This document shows, piece by piece, positions 17,419 to 26,159 of a DNA stretch of 64,000 nucleotides (the first letter of the stretch is position 1; the number at the start of each line of letters is the position of its first letter). Both the position numbers and the translations under genes were made by a program. Origin of the DNA: Roseovarius sp. EL26 (GTDB lineage: Bacteria > Pseudomonadota > Alphaproteobacteria > Rhodobacterales > Rhodobacteraceae); assembly GCF_900327775.1 (NCBI RefSeq), contig NZ_OUMZ01000006.1:372001-436000 (forward strand), read 5' to 3'. Under the pieces are notes generated by a model. The model worked only from the letters and a program-made list of their open reading frames with translations. It did not search any database and had not been told where the DNA came from.

Positions 17419-18602
17419 TGTTCAATACGCTCACCCAGCAACCTGCTGATAAAATTCTGGCCCTGTTGCAGCTGTATCGCGAAGACCCGCGTGACACCAA
17501 GATCGACCTTGGTGTTGGTGTTTATAAAAACGCCGAAGGTGTCACGCCGATCATGCGTGCGGTTAAGGAAGCAGAGCGCCGCTGGTGGGATGCGGAAGAG
17601 ACCAAAGCCTATATTGGCCTGGCCGGTGATCCACAGTTTTCCGATGTGATGATCAATCTGGTCCTGGCCGATGCCGTCAAGCGCGATCAGGTTGCGGCAG
17701 TTGCGACACCCGGTGGAACTGGCGCGGTGCGCCAGGCGTTTGAGTTGATCAAGATGGCCAACCCCTCTGCACGTGTATTTGTGTCAAATCCAACATGGCC
17801 CAACCACCTGAGCATCCTGAAACACCTGAATGTTGAGACGGTGACCTATCGCTACTTTGACGAGGCCACTGGCGGCGTCGATTTTCATGGCATGGTTGAG
17901 GATCTGAATGCGGCGCAAGCAGGTGACGTCGTACTGCTGCACGGTTGCTGTCACAACCCGACAGGCGCCAACCTGACTTTGCCACAGTGGCAGGCCGTGG
18001 TTGATCTGATGAACGACAAAGGTCTGATTCCGATGGTTGACATCGCCTATCAGGGCTTTGGTGATGGCGTTGATGAAGATGCTGCAGCCACCCGTTTGGT
18101 GGCGTCAAGCTGCCCGGAAACTCTGATTGCGGCCAGTTGCTCGAAAAACTTTGGCGTCTACCGCGAACGTACAGGAATCTTAATGGCCGTGTCGCAAGAC
18201 AGCAGGTTGCAGGCGGTGACGCAGGGCAATCTGGCCTATCTGAACCGCCAGAACTATTCCTTCCCGCCTGATCACGGATCACGTCTGGTGACCGTGGTGC
18301 TGAGTGATGACGGGTTACGCGCTGACTGGCTGGAAGAGCTGGAAAGTACGCGCCTTGGCATGCTGTCGCTGCGCCAGCAATTGGCGGACGAGCTGCGGAC
18401 GTTGTCGGGATCAGACCGGTTTGGGTTTGTTGGACAACATCGTGGCATGTTCTCACGTTTGGGCCTGAGCCCTGAGATCGTTGAACGCCTACGCGCTGAA
18501 TATGCCATTTATATGGTTGGCGATTCGCGGATTAACGTGGCTGGTCTGAATGCGCAGACGGTTCCAATTCTTGCCCGTGCCATTATTGAAGCTGGCGGCT
18601 AA
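17418..18602 (+). CDS. Aromatic/aspartate aminotransferase (class I, PLP)
   Basis: 394 residues of the AspC/TyrB branch of fold-type I aminotransferases. Visible are the N-terminal DLGVGVYKNAEG, GTGAVRQAF for the phosphate cup, CHNPTGANLT (NPTG about 180-183), DIAYQGFGDG, the PLP lysine in SCSKNFGVYRERTG (Lys243) and a late RINVAGL near the substrate arginine. It moves amino groups between aspartate or aromatic amino acids and 2-oxoglutarate. The TGATG junction with sseA sets the start at 17418; the frame is open earlier but lies within sseA. Coupling to sseA raises the possibility that it also acts on cysteine. Confidence 0.93.
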   Translation: MFNTLTQQPADKILALLQLYREDPRDTKIDLGVGVYKNAEGVTPIMRAVKEAERRWWDAEETKAYIGLAGDPQFSDVMINLVLADAVKRDQVAAVATPGGTGAVRQAFELIKMANPSARVFVSNPTWPNHLSILKHLNVETVTYRYFDEATGGVDFHGMVEDLNAAQAGDVVLLHGCCHNPTGANLTLPQWQAVVDLMNDKGLIPMVDIAYQGFGDGVDEDAAATRLVASSCPETLIAASCSKNFGVYRERTGILMAVSQDSRLQAVTQGNLAYLNRQNYSFPPDHGSRLVTVVLSDDGLRADWLEELESTRLGMLSLRQQLADELRTLSGSDRFGFVGQHRGMFSRLGLSPEIVERLRAEYAIYMVGDSRINVAGLNAQTVPILARAIIEAGG

Positions 18603-18637
18603 CACTTCGCCTATTGAGCGATAAGAAAGGTTCACAC

Positions 18638-19681
18638 ATGAGCCGGGTACAAACCCTGACCGTCTCGGAAGACGAAACAGACCAGCGGCTGGATCGCTGG
18701 CTGCGCCGCCGGTTCGAGCATCTCTCGCAAATAAAGATCGAAAAGATGTGCCGCAAAGGTGAGCTGCGCGTTGACAGTGGCCGGGTTAAACCGGCAACAC
18801 GGTTAACTGCTGGACAACAGGTACGTGTGCCGCCGCTACCGGATGCAGACAGCATGCCAACACGGCGGGATGAATATGTCAGCCCGGCGGATGCAAAGAT
18901 GATCCAATCTTGTGTGATCTACCGCGATGATCACATCATTGCGCTGAACAAACCCCCCGGCCTGCCTGTGCAAGGCGGATCAAAGCAAACGCGCCATGTG
19001 GACGGCATATCATCGGCATTGCGCTTTGGTTTGGATGAAAAACCGAAGCTGGTGCACCGTTTGGATAAAGACACCACTGGTGTTTTGCTGCTGGCCCGAA
19101 CACAGATCGCGGCCAAGGGATTGACCGCCGCCTTCAGGCACCGCGACACGCGCAAGATCTATTGGGCGCTGGTTGCCGGGGTACCCACACCCTATCTGGG
19201 CGAGATCAAAACGGGTCTAGTCAAAGCGCCGGGTCACGGCAAGCAGGGCGAAGGTGAAAAGATGATCCCTGTGCATCTGCGCGATATCGACGACACCCCT
19301 GGTGCAAAACGCGCGCATACGCATTACGCAACGCTCTACCGTGTGGCGGGGCGCGCATCTTGGGTCGCAATGGAGCCGATCACAGGCCGAACGCATCAGC
19401 TGCGCGCGCATATGGCAGCGATCGGGCATCCGATTGTTGGCGACGGCAAGTATGGTGGATCAGGTCAGGAAAACATGGGCGATGGTTGGGGCGCTCAGCT
19501 GGGTGGTGTGATCAGCAAGAAATTGCACCTGCATGCCCGCAGCCTATCTTTCCAACATCCGGTGACTCGCAAACAGATCACAGTTACAGCCCCCTTGCCG
19601 GATCATATGGTCCATAGCTGGGATACCTTTGGTTGGACCGAAGATTTGGCGGCGGACGACCCATTCGAGAAGCTGCAATGA
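18638..19681 (+). CDS. rluC: RluA-family 23S rRNA pseudouridine synthase (RluC-like)
   Basis: 347 residues. An N-terminal S4 RNA-binding domain (about 12-60, RLDRWLRRRFEHLSQIKIEKM) precedes the catalytic domain with motif II HRLDKDTTGVLLLA, where Asp143 is the catalytic aspartate, and motif III PITGRTHQLRAHMA. RluC isomerises several uridines in 23S rRNA; RluD-like specificity cannot be excluded by eye. The ATG at 18638 is preceded by AAGAAAGG; an earlier in-frame start is less likely. It is 35 nt downstream of the aminotransferase gene, and its stop overlaps the next start (ATGA). Confidence 0.9.
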   Translation: MSRVQTLTVSEDETDQRLDRWLRRRFEHLSQIKIEKMCRKGELRVDSGRVKPATRLTAGQQVRVPPLPDADSMPTRRDEYVSPADAKMIQSCVIYRDDHIIALNKPPGLPVQGGSKQTRHVDGISSALRFGLDEKPKLVHRLDKDTTGVLLLARTQIAAKGLTAAFRHRDTRKIYWALVAGVPTPYLGEIKTGLVKAPGHGKQGEGEKMIPVHLRDIDDTPGAKRAHTHYATLYRVAGRASWVAMEPITGRTHQLRAHMAAIGHPIVGDGKYGGSGQENMGDGWGAQLGGVISKKLHLHARSLSFQHPVTRKQITVTAPLPDHMVHSWDTFGWTEDLAADDPFEKLQ

Positions 19682-20367
19682 GCGCACCACTAAGGCTGGC
19701 TGTCTTTGATATGGATGGCACTCTAATGGACAGTCAGGATTTCATTGTCGAGGCGATGCGCCGGGCCTTTGTGGATATGGAATTGACGGTTCCAACCCGT
19801 GCTGAGATCCTGAGCATTGTCGGCCTGTCGCTGTTTGAGGCCATCTCGCGGCTGAAGCCTGAATTGCCAGCGGCGCAGGTTTCTGCCGCCTCAGATAAGT
19901 ATAAAGATATGTTCATCAAGCTACGCGCCGAACGCGGAGGGGAGGCCAGCGCACCGCTCTATCCCGGAGCGCGCCAAGCGCTTGAGAATCTGCATGCACG
20001 TGACGAGGTGTTGCTGGGTGTCGCAACTGGCAAGGCGATGCGCGGGGTTGACCATGCGTTCAAAGCTCATGATTTGGCAAAGTTCTTTATGACCAAGCAA
20101 ACCGCCGATTTGCATCCATCGAAACCGAACCCTTCGATGTTGCAGGCGTGCCTGTCTGAAACGGGGGCCGATGTTGCGCATGCGGTGATGATTGGTGACA
20201 CCAGTTTTGATATCGAAATGGGCCGGGCTGCTGGATTTCGAACCTTAGGTGTAACTTGGGGCTATCACCCAACCAAAGACCTTCGTGCCGCGGGTGCAGA
20301 TATTCTGGTGGATGATTTTGCCGATGTGGTTCCGGCACTGGATGAATTGTGGGGAGTGTTAGTATGA
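19678..20367 (+). CDS. HAD-IA family hydrolase (phosphoglycolate phosphatase-like)
   Basis: 229-residue haloacid-dehalogenase phosphatase. Motif I is FDMDGTLMDS (nucleophile Asp and acid/base Asp), motif II lies in LGVATGKAMRG (Thr), motif III is the Lys in HPSKPNPSML, and motif IV is VMIGDTSFDIEMG. A helical cap lies between motifs I and II, as in Gph and PgmB relatives. The precise substrate is unknown. The start at 19678 overlaps the stop of the pseudouridine synthase gene, and its own stop overlaps the ATP12 start, so the three are coupled. Confidence 0.92.
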   Translation: MSAPLRLAVFDMDGTLMDSQDFIVEAMRRAFVDMELTVPTRAEILSIVGLSLFEAISRLKPELPAAQVSAASDKYKDMFIKLRAERGGEASAPLYPGARQALENLHARDEVLLGVATGKAMRGVDHAFKAHDLAKFFMTKQTADLHPSKPNPSMLQACLSETGADVAHAVMIGDTSFDIEMGRAAGFRTLGVTWGYHPTKDLRAAGADILVDDFADVVPALDELWGVLV

Positions 20368-21080
20368 GCGCGTGGAAAGCCAAACGGTTCTGGGACGTCG
20401 CCGAGGTGATTGAAACAGAGGGTGGTTTTACCGTGGTTCTGGATGGCCGGGCGGTTAAGACCCCGGCCAAATCGGCCTTGGTTGTGCCGACCCGCGCGAT
20501 GGCGCAGGCTATCGCTGTTGAATGGGACGCCCAAGAGGGAGAGATCAATCCACACACCATGCCAGTGACCCGCTCTGCCAATGCGGCGATTGATAAAGTT
20601 ACGCACCAACATGCCGAGGTGGCCGACATGATCGCCGCGTACGGCGATGCAGATCTGACATGCTACCGGGCTGAAAGCCCGATTGAGTTGGTTCAACGTC
20701 AGTCTCAGCAATGGGACCCGTTGCTAGAGTGGGCGGCGGAAACATTTGGAACTCGCTTGTATCCAGTCTCTGGCGTTATGCATGCGCCGCAGGATCCTAA
20801 AGTGTTGTCAGTTCTGTCTGATCACGTACATGCCATGGATGCTTTTACCCTCACGGCGTTTCATGATCTTGTCGGTCTGTCCGGATCGTTGATTATTGGG
20901 TTTGCCGCGCTGAAAGATCATCGTCCTGTCGCAGATTTATGGGAACTTTCCCGTCTCGATGATATCTGGCAGGCGGAACAGTGGGGCGAAGATGACGAGG
21001 CTCAAGAACAGGCCGCTGTGAAAGAAACTGCCTTTGTTGAGGCGAAAAACTTTCATAATCTTGCTTGCGCATCAGAATAA
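20364..21080 (+). CDS. ATP12 family F1-ATPase assembly chaperone
   Basis: 238 residues of the ATP12 family, which in mitochondria binds F1 alpha subunits before assembly and is kept in alphaproteobacteria. Recognisable blocks are KRFWDVAEVIETEGGFTVVL, DGRAVKTPAKSALVVP, AIAVEWDAQEGEINP, MPVTRSANAAID, DLTCYRAESP, LVQRQSQQWDPLLEW and FHDLVGLSGSLIIGFA. The ATG at 20364 overlaps the phosphatase stop (ATGA) and gives the N-terminus MSAWKAKRFW. No ATP synthase genes are in the window. It is the last gene of its operon. Confidence 0.94.
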   Translation: MSAWKAKRFWDVAEVIETEGGFTVVLDGRAVKTPAKSALVVPTRAMAQAIAVEWDAQEGEINPHTMPVTRSANAAIDKVTHQHAEVADMIAAYGDADLTCYRAESPIELVQRQSQQWDPLLEWAAETFGTRLYPVSGVMHAPQDPKVLSVLSDHVHAMDAFTLTAFHDLVGLSGSLIIGFAALKDHRPVADLWELSRLDDIWQAEQWGEDDEAQEQAAVKETAFVEAKNFHNLACASE

Positions 21081-21220
21081 TCCCCTAAAACAGCATTTAC
21101 GCTAGGTAAACTGTTCGCCATATTGATCAATTTTTTTGATACGGGGCTTGACGTTTTGTGATGAATACACACAAACTTGCCGGCATTGATTAGGGTGTAA
21201 CCCCCTTTTCATTACGACGT

Positions 21221-21237
21221 CGGCCCCGCTGGGGCCG
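21221..21237 (+). promoter_or_regulatory. Leader hairpin upstream of the amino-acid transporter operon
   Basis: A perfect 7-bp stem CGGCCCC (21221-21227)/GGGGCCG (21231-21237) with a 3-nt loop lies about 45 nt before the binding-protein ATG. A second dyad, GGGT/ACCC, sits near 21193-21204. There is no T run, so it looks like a leader structure rather than a terminator. The nearest -35-like element is TTGACG at 21148-21153, without a good -10. Confidence 0.45.
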
Positions 21238-21282
21238 TATAGAACCGCCCATTAAAGGGTGGGAAATCAGGAAGAGGTAAAA

Positions 21283-22308
21283 ATGAAAAAATCCGTATTT
21301 TTTGGTGCGCTGACAGTTGCTGGCCTTGCGGCTGGCGCAGCGGCCGCTGCTGATAGCACACTTGACACAGTCAAGGCGCGCGGCAAGCTGAACTGTGGTG
21401 TGACCACCGGTCTTGTGGGCTTTGCTGCCCCTGACGCGAATGGCGAATGGAATGGCTTTGACGTTGGCGTTTGTCGCGCTGTCGCAGCTGCTGTTCTGGG
21501 TGACCCATCCGCTGTAGAATTTGTTCCAACAACAGGTAAAACACGTTTTACCGCTCTGGCGTCAGGCGAAATCGACCTGCTGGCCCGTAACACAACTTGG
21601 ACATTCTCGCGCGATGTTGACCTAAAGTTCGAATTTGTTGGCGTGAACTACTATGATGGCCAAGGCTTCATGGTTCCAAAGGAACTGGGCGTGAGCTCGG
21701 CCAAAGAATTGGACGGCGCGACCGTATGTATCCAAACTGGTACAACAACCGAGCTGAACCTTGCGGATTTCTTCCGCGCCAACAACATCGAATATAAGCC
21801 GGTTCCGATTGAGACGAACGCCGAAGCACAGCAGCAGTATCTTGCTGGCGCTTGCCAGGTTTACACAACAGATGCATCTGGTCTGGCCGCGACACGCGCG
21901 TCATTTGAAGATCCTGCAGCGCATGTTCTGCTGCCAGAGATCATCTCAAAAGAGCCACTTGGCCCGCTGGTTCGTCATGGCGACCCAGAATGGGGTGATG
22001 TTGCACGCTGGACACTGAACGCGCTGGTCAGCGCTGAAGAGCTTGGCGTGACAAGCGCGAACATTGCTGATCTGGCTGCGTCTGCTGGTGATAACCCAGA
22101 AATCAACCGTCTGCTGGGTACCGAAGGTAACCTGGGCGAAATGCTGGGTCTGGAAGCAGACTGGGCCGTCAAGGCGATCTCTGCTGGTGGTAACTACGGC
22201 GAAATCTTCGAGAAAAACATCGGTGAGAACACGCCGGTCGCTCTGGCCCGTGGCCTGAACGCCCAGTGGACCGATGGTGGTCTGCTGTATTCGCCTCCAT
22301 TCCGCTAA
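21283..22308 (+). CDS. bztA: General L-amino-acid ABC transporter, periplasmic binding protein (AapJ/BztA)
   Basis: 341-residue solute-binding protein with a Sec signal (MKKSVFFGALTVAGLAAGAAAAA, cut after about 22-23). Family 3 amino-acid-binding features are clear: KLNCGVTTGLVGFAAPD, WNGFDVGVCRAVAAAVLGD, LASGEIDLLARNTTWTFSRD, GATVCIQTGTTTELNLADFF and a C-terminal AKAISAGGNYGEIFEKN-like segment. AapJ/BztA systems take up glutamate, glutamine, aspartate, asparagine and other L-amino acids. The ATG at 21283 has a GGAAGAGG site. A strong hairpin at 22320-22345 separates it from the permease genes, which fits making more binding protein than permease. Confidence 0.95.
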   Translation: MKKSVFFGALTVAGLAAGAAAAADSTLDTVKARGKLNCGVTTGLVGFAAPDANGEWNGFDVGVCRAVAAAVLGDPSAVEFVPTTGKTRFTALASGEIDLLARNTTWTFSRDVDLKFEFVGVNYYDGQGFMVPKELGVSSAKELDGATVCIQTGTTTELNLADFFRANNIEYKPVPIETNAEAQQQYLAGACQVYTTDASGLAATRASFEDPAAHVLLPEIISKEPLGPLVRHGDPEWGDVARWTLNALVSAEELGVTSANIADLAASAGDNPEINRLLGTEGNLGEMLGLEADWAVKAISAGGNYGEIFEKNIGENTPVALARGLNAQWTDGGLLYSPPFR

Positions 22309-22319
22309 GATAATCTACC

Positions 22320-22345
22320 AAAGGGCGCGGATTTCCGCGCCCTTT
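22320..22345 (+). terminator. Intercistronic hairpin between binding-protein and permease genes
   Basis: A perfect 12-bp inverted repeat, AAAGGGCGCGGA (22320-22331) and TCCGCGCCCTTT (22334-22345), lies 12 nt after the bztA stop. The lack of a long T run suggests partial termination or 3'-end stabilisation of the upstream mRNA, as in other binding-protein operons (inference). Confidence 0.65.
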
Positions 22346-22428
22346 GCGCCTTCTACACTTAAATAATCGGCCCACGACGCATCGACGTTTCATAATAATA
22401 CCGGGCTGAAAAACGGGGAACATCCCAG

Positions 22429-23988
22429 ATGACGACACTTACCGACCCTCCCAAGGAGTCGTTCCGTCTGTCCATGCTGATCTACGATACGCGGTATCGT
22501 TCCACGACATTTCAGATCATTGCACTGATCGGCTTTCTGACGCTGATCGGTTGGCTGATCAGCAACACAGCACAGAACCTCTCGGATCTTGGTAAAGAGC
22601 CTTCCTTTGGCTTTTTGAAAGAGCCTGCTGGTTACGACATCAACCAGCGCCTTATAGAATATACAAACCGAAGCCCGCATATGCGTGCCGCATTGGCAGG
22701 GCTTATGAACACGTTGCTGGTGGCGGTTATGGGCTGTGCCCTGGCCACTGTGCTTGGTGTTGTGATTGGCGTGCTACGCCTGTCAAAAAACTGGCTGATC
22801 GCCAAAATCATGACCGTATACGTGGAAATGTTCCGCAACGTGCCTGTGCTGTTGTGGATCGTTCTATTCATGGCAGTCCTTATCGAAACGTTAAGCCCCC
22901 CCGGTGCTTTCAAAAGCGGCGAGGCGTCTTTCTCGCTTTGGGGAACTGTTGCGATTTCGAACCAGGGTATCTTCATTCCACGCGCAACATTTGCAGATCA
23001 TAGCTGGCTTTTCATTGCTGGTATCGTCGCCTCTATCGCGGGGTTCCGATATATAGGCAAACGCGCGGCGGCCATTCAGGAAGCAACGGGTGAGATCAAA
23101 AACACCTTGCCTGCAAAGCTCGCTGCTCTGATCTTGCCAAGCTTGCTTATCTTTTTGGTGCTTTCTGCTGTGTCTAATCGCAATGAACAGTCGTTTGTCG
23201 CGATCAGTCAAGATAGCGTGACGTCGCTGGCTGAACTGCAAGATGCCAATGGTCGGATCGATTATTGCCATAGTGGCGGCCTTGCGCGGTCGCTAACGGG
23301 TCTGCGTTATCTGACAGAGAACGAAGTCAACTTCCGCCGGAAAAACTACTTCGGAGAAGGTCAGGCGCTGACATCGATGACAGCTGCACGTTGCCAGCTG
23401 ATCTTGGTGCCGTCAGATGAAGCCGAAAGCATTGCTGCATCTATTCAGTCCAGCGTTGTCAAAAACAACGTGGTTAGTGTTTTCGATTCGGGTCTCACCG
23501 AAGGTAAGGCGATTGAGGTCGAGGTTCCTTACATCGCACCCAAAGGAATCCCGCGTTTTGAAGGCGGAACACACATGAGCAACTCTTTGATTGCTTTGTG
23601 GCTGGCTTTGTCGCTGTACACAGCGGCCTTCATCGCTGAAATCGTTCGTGCGGGTATCATGGCCATCTCAAAAGGTCAGACCGAAGCAGCCGGTGCCTTG
23701 GGCCTGCGTCCGGGTCGGATCATGCGTCTTGTGGTTCTGCCGCAGGCACTGCGGGTTATCATTCCGCCACTGATTTCGAACTACCTGAACCTGACCAAGA
23801 ACTCCTCTTTGGCAATTGCCGTCGGGTATATGGACATTACGGGGACACTTGGAGGCATCACATTGAACCAGACCGGTCGTGAGCTGGAAGCGCTTTTGCT
23901 GTTGATGCTGATTTATCTGATCATCTCGCTTTCGATCTCGTTGATCATGAATTGGTACAACGAACGTGTAAAATTGGTGGAGCGGTAA
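22429..23988 (+). CDS. bztB: General L-amino-acid ABC transporter permease (AapQ/BztB) with periplasmic insertion
   Basis: 519-residue inner-membrane permease. The HisMQ permease core is split: early helices and MRAALAGLMNTLLVAVMG (about 85-102), then the cytoplasmic EAA loop GQTEAAGALGLRPGRIMRLVVLPQALR (416-442) and the last helices. Between a helix ending near 249 and the SNSLIALWLALSLYTAAF block lies an insertion of roughly residues 251-366, soluble in character, that makes the protein about 120 residues longer than AapQ as I know it (~400). The insertion resembles part of a solute-binding lobe. The gene lies 2 nt before bztC, in one operon. Confidence 0.92.
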   Translation: MTTLTDPPKESFRLSMLIYDTRYRSTTFQIIALIGFLTLIGWLISNTAQNLSDLGKEPSFGFLKEPAGYDINQRLIEYTNRSPHMRAALAGLMNTLLVAVMGCALATVLGVVIGVLRLSKNWLIAKIMTVYVEMFRNVPVLLWIVLFMAVLIETLSPPGAFKSGEASFSLWGTVAISNQGIFIPRATFADHSWLFIAGIVASIAGFRYIGKRAAAIQEATGEIKNTLPAKLAALILPSLLIFLVLSAVSNRNEQSFVAISQDSVTSLAELQDANGRIDYCHSGGLARSLTGLRYLTENEVNFRRKNYFGEGQALTSMTAARCQLILVPSDEAESIAASIQSSVVKNNVVSVFDSGLTEGKAIEVEVPYIAPKGIPRFEGGTHMSNSLIALWLALSLYTAAFIAEIVRAGIMAISKGQTEAAGALGLRPGRIMRLVVLPQALRVIIPPLISNYLNLTKNSSLAIAVGYMDITGTLGGITLNQTGRELEALLLLMLIYLIISLSISLIMNWYNERVKLVER

Positions 23989-23989
23989 T

Positions 23990-25297
23990 ATGACAGACCT
24001 TTCTTTTGTCCGTACAGAAATGCTGCCAGAGCAGGCCCCACCATCTTCTTCAGTGGGCTTGGTCGGGTGGATGCGGGAAAACTTGTTTTCTGGTGTTCTG
24101 AATTCGGTTCTGACAGTGCTTTCTTTTGTGCTCATTTTCATGGTGCTCAAGGGGATTGTTCCTTGGCTGCTGTCTCCGACTTGGGCGGCAACCTCTCTGG
24201 CTGAATGTCGCGAAATCCTGCATGATGCAGGACGTGAAGGGCATTATGCCGGCGCATGTTGGGGCGTGATTCGTGATCGCTGGGTCCAGTTATTATTCGG
24301 GTTCTATCCGTCTGATCTCTACTGGCGCCCAATTCTGGCCTTCATTATGTTGGGGGTTGCCTTGGCACCGGTTCTGTTCGCTGAACGTGTTCCGCGTAAG
24401 CTGATCTGGTTCTCGGCACTCTATCCATTCATCATGCCTTGGTTGCTTTGGGGTGGAACCATCTGGGTGCCAGTTGGGGCATTGGCTGGTTTTGTGATCG
24501 GCTACTTCGTGCACAAAACAGTTTCGGCCTCAATGACCGGAGCGATAGGTGTGATTGCCGGTGTGATCGCTGCGATTGTTTGGTGGCTGTTTTTGATGGG
24601 ATTTGTTGTTGATGGCTTGTCATCGGTTCTTCCCCTCGCGACAGAGTCTGTTGAAAGCCGTAAATTTGGTGGCTTTATGCTATCGATTACCATCGGTGTT
24701 GTGGCGATTGGGTTTTCTTTGCCAATTGGCATTGTTCTGGCACTGGGTCGTCAATCTGACTTGCCATTGGTCAAAGCGATCTGCGTGGGTTTCATCGAGT
24801 TCATTCGCGGAGTTCCACTGATCACATTGTTGTTCGTAGCTTCGACACTGCTGAACATCTTTTTGCCGCCAGGAACGAGCTTTGACATCATCTTGCGGGT
24901 GTTCATCATGGTAACGCTGTTTGCTTCTGCCTATATGGCCGAAGTGATCCGTGGTGGTTTGGCTGCCCTGCCCAAAGGGCAATACGAAGGGGCGGACAGC
25001 CTTGGCCTGAACTACTGGCAGTCCCAACGTCTGATCATTATGCCGCAGGCGCTCAAAATCTCTATTCCGGGGATCGTGAGTACCTTCATTGGCGTTTTCA
25101 AAGATACGACGCTGGTGTCAATCATCGGTCTACTGGATCCGATCGGCCTGTCCACAGCCATACGCGCTGACGCAGCCTGGAACGGTATCGTGTGGGAGCT
25201 TTACGGCTTCATCGCGTTGATGTTCTTCGTCTGCTGTTTCGGCATGTCCCGTTATTCCATGTATCTGGAGCGCAAGCTTCAGACTGGTCACCACTAA
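23990..25297 (+). CDS. bztC: General L-amino-acid ABC transporter permease (AapM/BztC)
   Basis: 435-residue partner permease of the HisMQ type. It has the long N-terminal membrane extension of AapM/BztC (helices about 33-60, 103-150 and 155-210) before the core GGFMLSITIGVVAIGFSLPIG, then FIRGVPLITLLF, the EAA loop GQYEGADSLGLNYWQSQRLIIMPQALK and the closing helices. It forms the membrane channel with the upstream permease and is powered by the ATPase downstream. Two nucleotides separate it from bztB and 15 from bztD. Unlike bztB it shows no large soluble insertion. Confidence 0.94.
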   Translation: MTDLSFVRTEMLPEQAPPSSSVGLVGWMRENLFSGVLNSVLTVLSFVLIFMVLKGIVPWLLSPTWAATSLAECREILHDAGREGHYAGACWGVIRDRWVQLLFGFYPSDLYWRPILAFIMLGVALAPVLFAERVPRKLIWFSALYPFIMPWLLWGGTIWVPVGALAGFVIGYFVHKTVSASMTGAIGVIAGVIAAIVWWLFLMGFVVDGLSSVLPLATESVESRKFGGFMLSITIGVVAIGFSLPIGIVLALGRQSDLPLVKAICVGFIEFIRGVPLITLLFVASTLLNIFLPPGTSFDIILRVFIMVTLFASAYMAEVIRGGLAALPKGQYEGADSLGLNYWQSQRLIIMPQALKISIPGIVSTFIGVFKDTTLVSIIGLLDPIGLSTAIRADAAWNGIVWELYGFIALMFFVCCFGMSRYSMYLERKLQTGHH

Positions 25298-25312
25298 GAA
25301 AGGATCGTGTAA

Positions 25313-26104
25313 ATGTCTGATATGACTTCCGATCGTGCAATCGACAGATCAAAGATGACCGTCTCAGAAGAGGTCGCCATCGAGATCAACAATATGAACA
25401 AGTGGTACGGGGCTTTTCACGTGCTGCGCGATATCAACCTGACAGTTAATCAGGGCGAGCGGATCGTGATTGCGGGGCCTTCGGGCTCTGGCAAATCCAC
25501 GTTGATCCGCTGTATCAACGCGCTTGAGGAACACCAGCAGGGCAGAATTGTCGTGGATGGGACTGAGCTCAGTAATGACCTCAAGAATATCGACAAAATT
25601 CGGTCCGAGGTTGGCATGTGCTTTCAGCACTTTAACCTGTTTCCACACCTGAGCATTCTGGAAAACTGTACGCTGGCGCCGATCTGGGTGCGGAAAATTC
25701 CGCGCAAAGAGGCTGAAGAAACGGCGATGCATTTTCTTGAAAAAGTGAAGATCCCGGATCAGGCTAATAAATACCCCGGTCAGCTTTCTGGTGGTCAGCA
25801 ACAGCGTGTGGCGATTGCCCGTTCGCTGTGCATGCGGCCGCGGATCATGTTGTTCGATGAACCAACATCGGCGCTTGACCCTGAGATGATCAAAGAGGTT
25901 CTCGATACTATGATCGAGCTGGCCGAAGAAGGCATGACCATGCTTTGCGTGACGCACGAGATGGGCTTTGCTCGTCAGGTGGCGAACCGTGTGATCTTTA
26001 TGGATCAGGGCCAGATCGTGGAGCAGAACGAACCTGAAGAGTTCTTTAACAACCCGCAATCTGAACGGACTAAGCTGTTCCTCAGCCAGATTCTGGGCCA
26101 CTAA
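25313..26104 (+). CDS. bztD: General L-amino-acid ABC transporter ATP-binding protein (AapP/BztD)
   Basis: 263-residue ATPase of the polar amino-acid uptake family. Intact motifs: Walker [11 protein letters not shown]-loop [11 protein letters not shown], signature LSGGQQQR, Walker [15 protein letters not shown] and switch histidine CVTHEMGFA. Compared with minimal relatives it has an N-terminal extension of about 20 residues. It is the last gene of the four-gene transporter operon and is followed by a strong terminator at 26131-26159. Confidence 0.96.
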   Translation: MSDMTSDRAIDRSKMTVSEEVAIEINNMNKWYGAFHVLRDINLTVNQGERIVIAGPSGSGKSTLIRCINALEEHQQGRIVVDGTELSNDLKNIDKIRSEVGMCFQHFNLFPHLSILENCTLAPIWVRKIPRKEAEETAMHFLEKVKIPDQANKYPGQLSGGQQQRVAIARSLCMRPRIMLFDEPTSALDPEMIKEVLDTMIELAEEGMTMLCVTHEMGFARQVANRVIFMDQGQIVEQNEPEEFFNNPQSERTKLFLSQILGH

Positions 26105-26130
26105 TAAGCTTACCTTTTATCAAGATACGA

Positions 26131-26159
26131 AACGGCGGGGTTTCCCCGCCGTTTTTATT
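26131..26159. terminator. Strong intrinsic terminator of the amino-acid transporter operon
   Basis: The stem AACGGCGGGG (26131-26140)/CCCCGCCGTT (26144-26153) with loop TTT is followed by TTTATTT on the plus strand. The convergent DsbA-like gene stops at 26160, and the same stem can form in its transcript, so it may work in both directions, better on plus. Confidence 0.9.

Noticed and set aside
17749..18456. Long antisense open frame of 235 codons
   Set aside because: It mirrors the aminotransferase gene, has low-complexity composition and no ribosome site or family resemblance. Similar mirror frames at 25364-26101, 28555-29130, 31779-32438, 47936-48604 and 62903-63706 were dismissed for the same reason.
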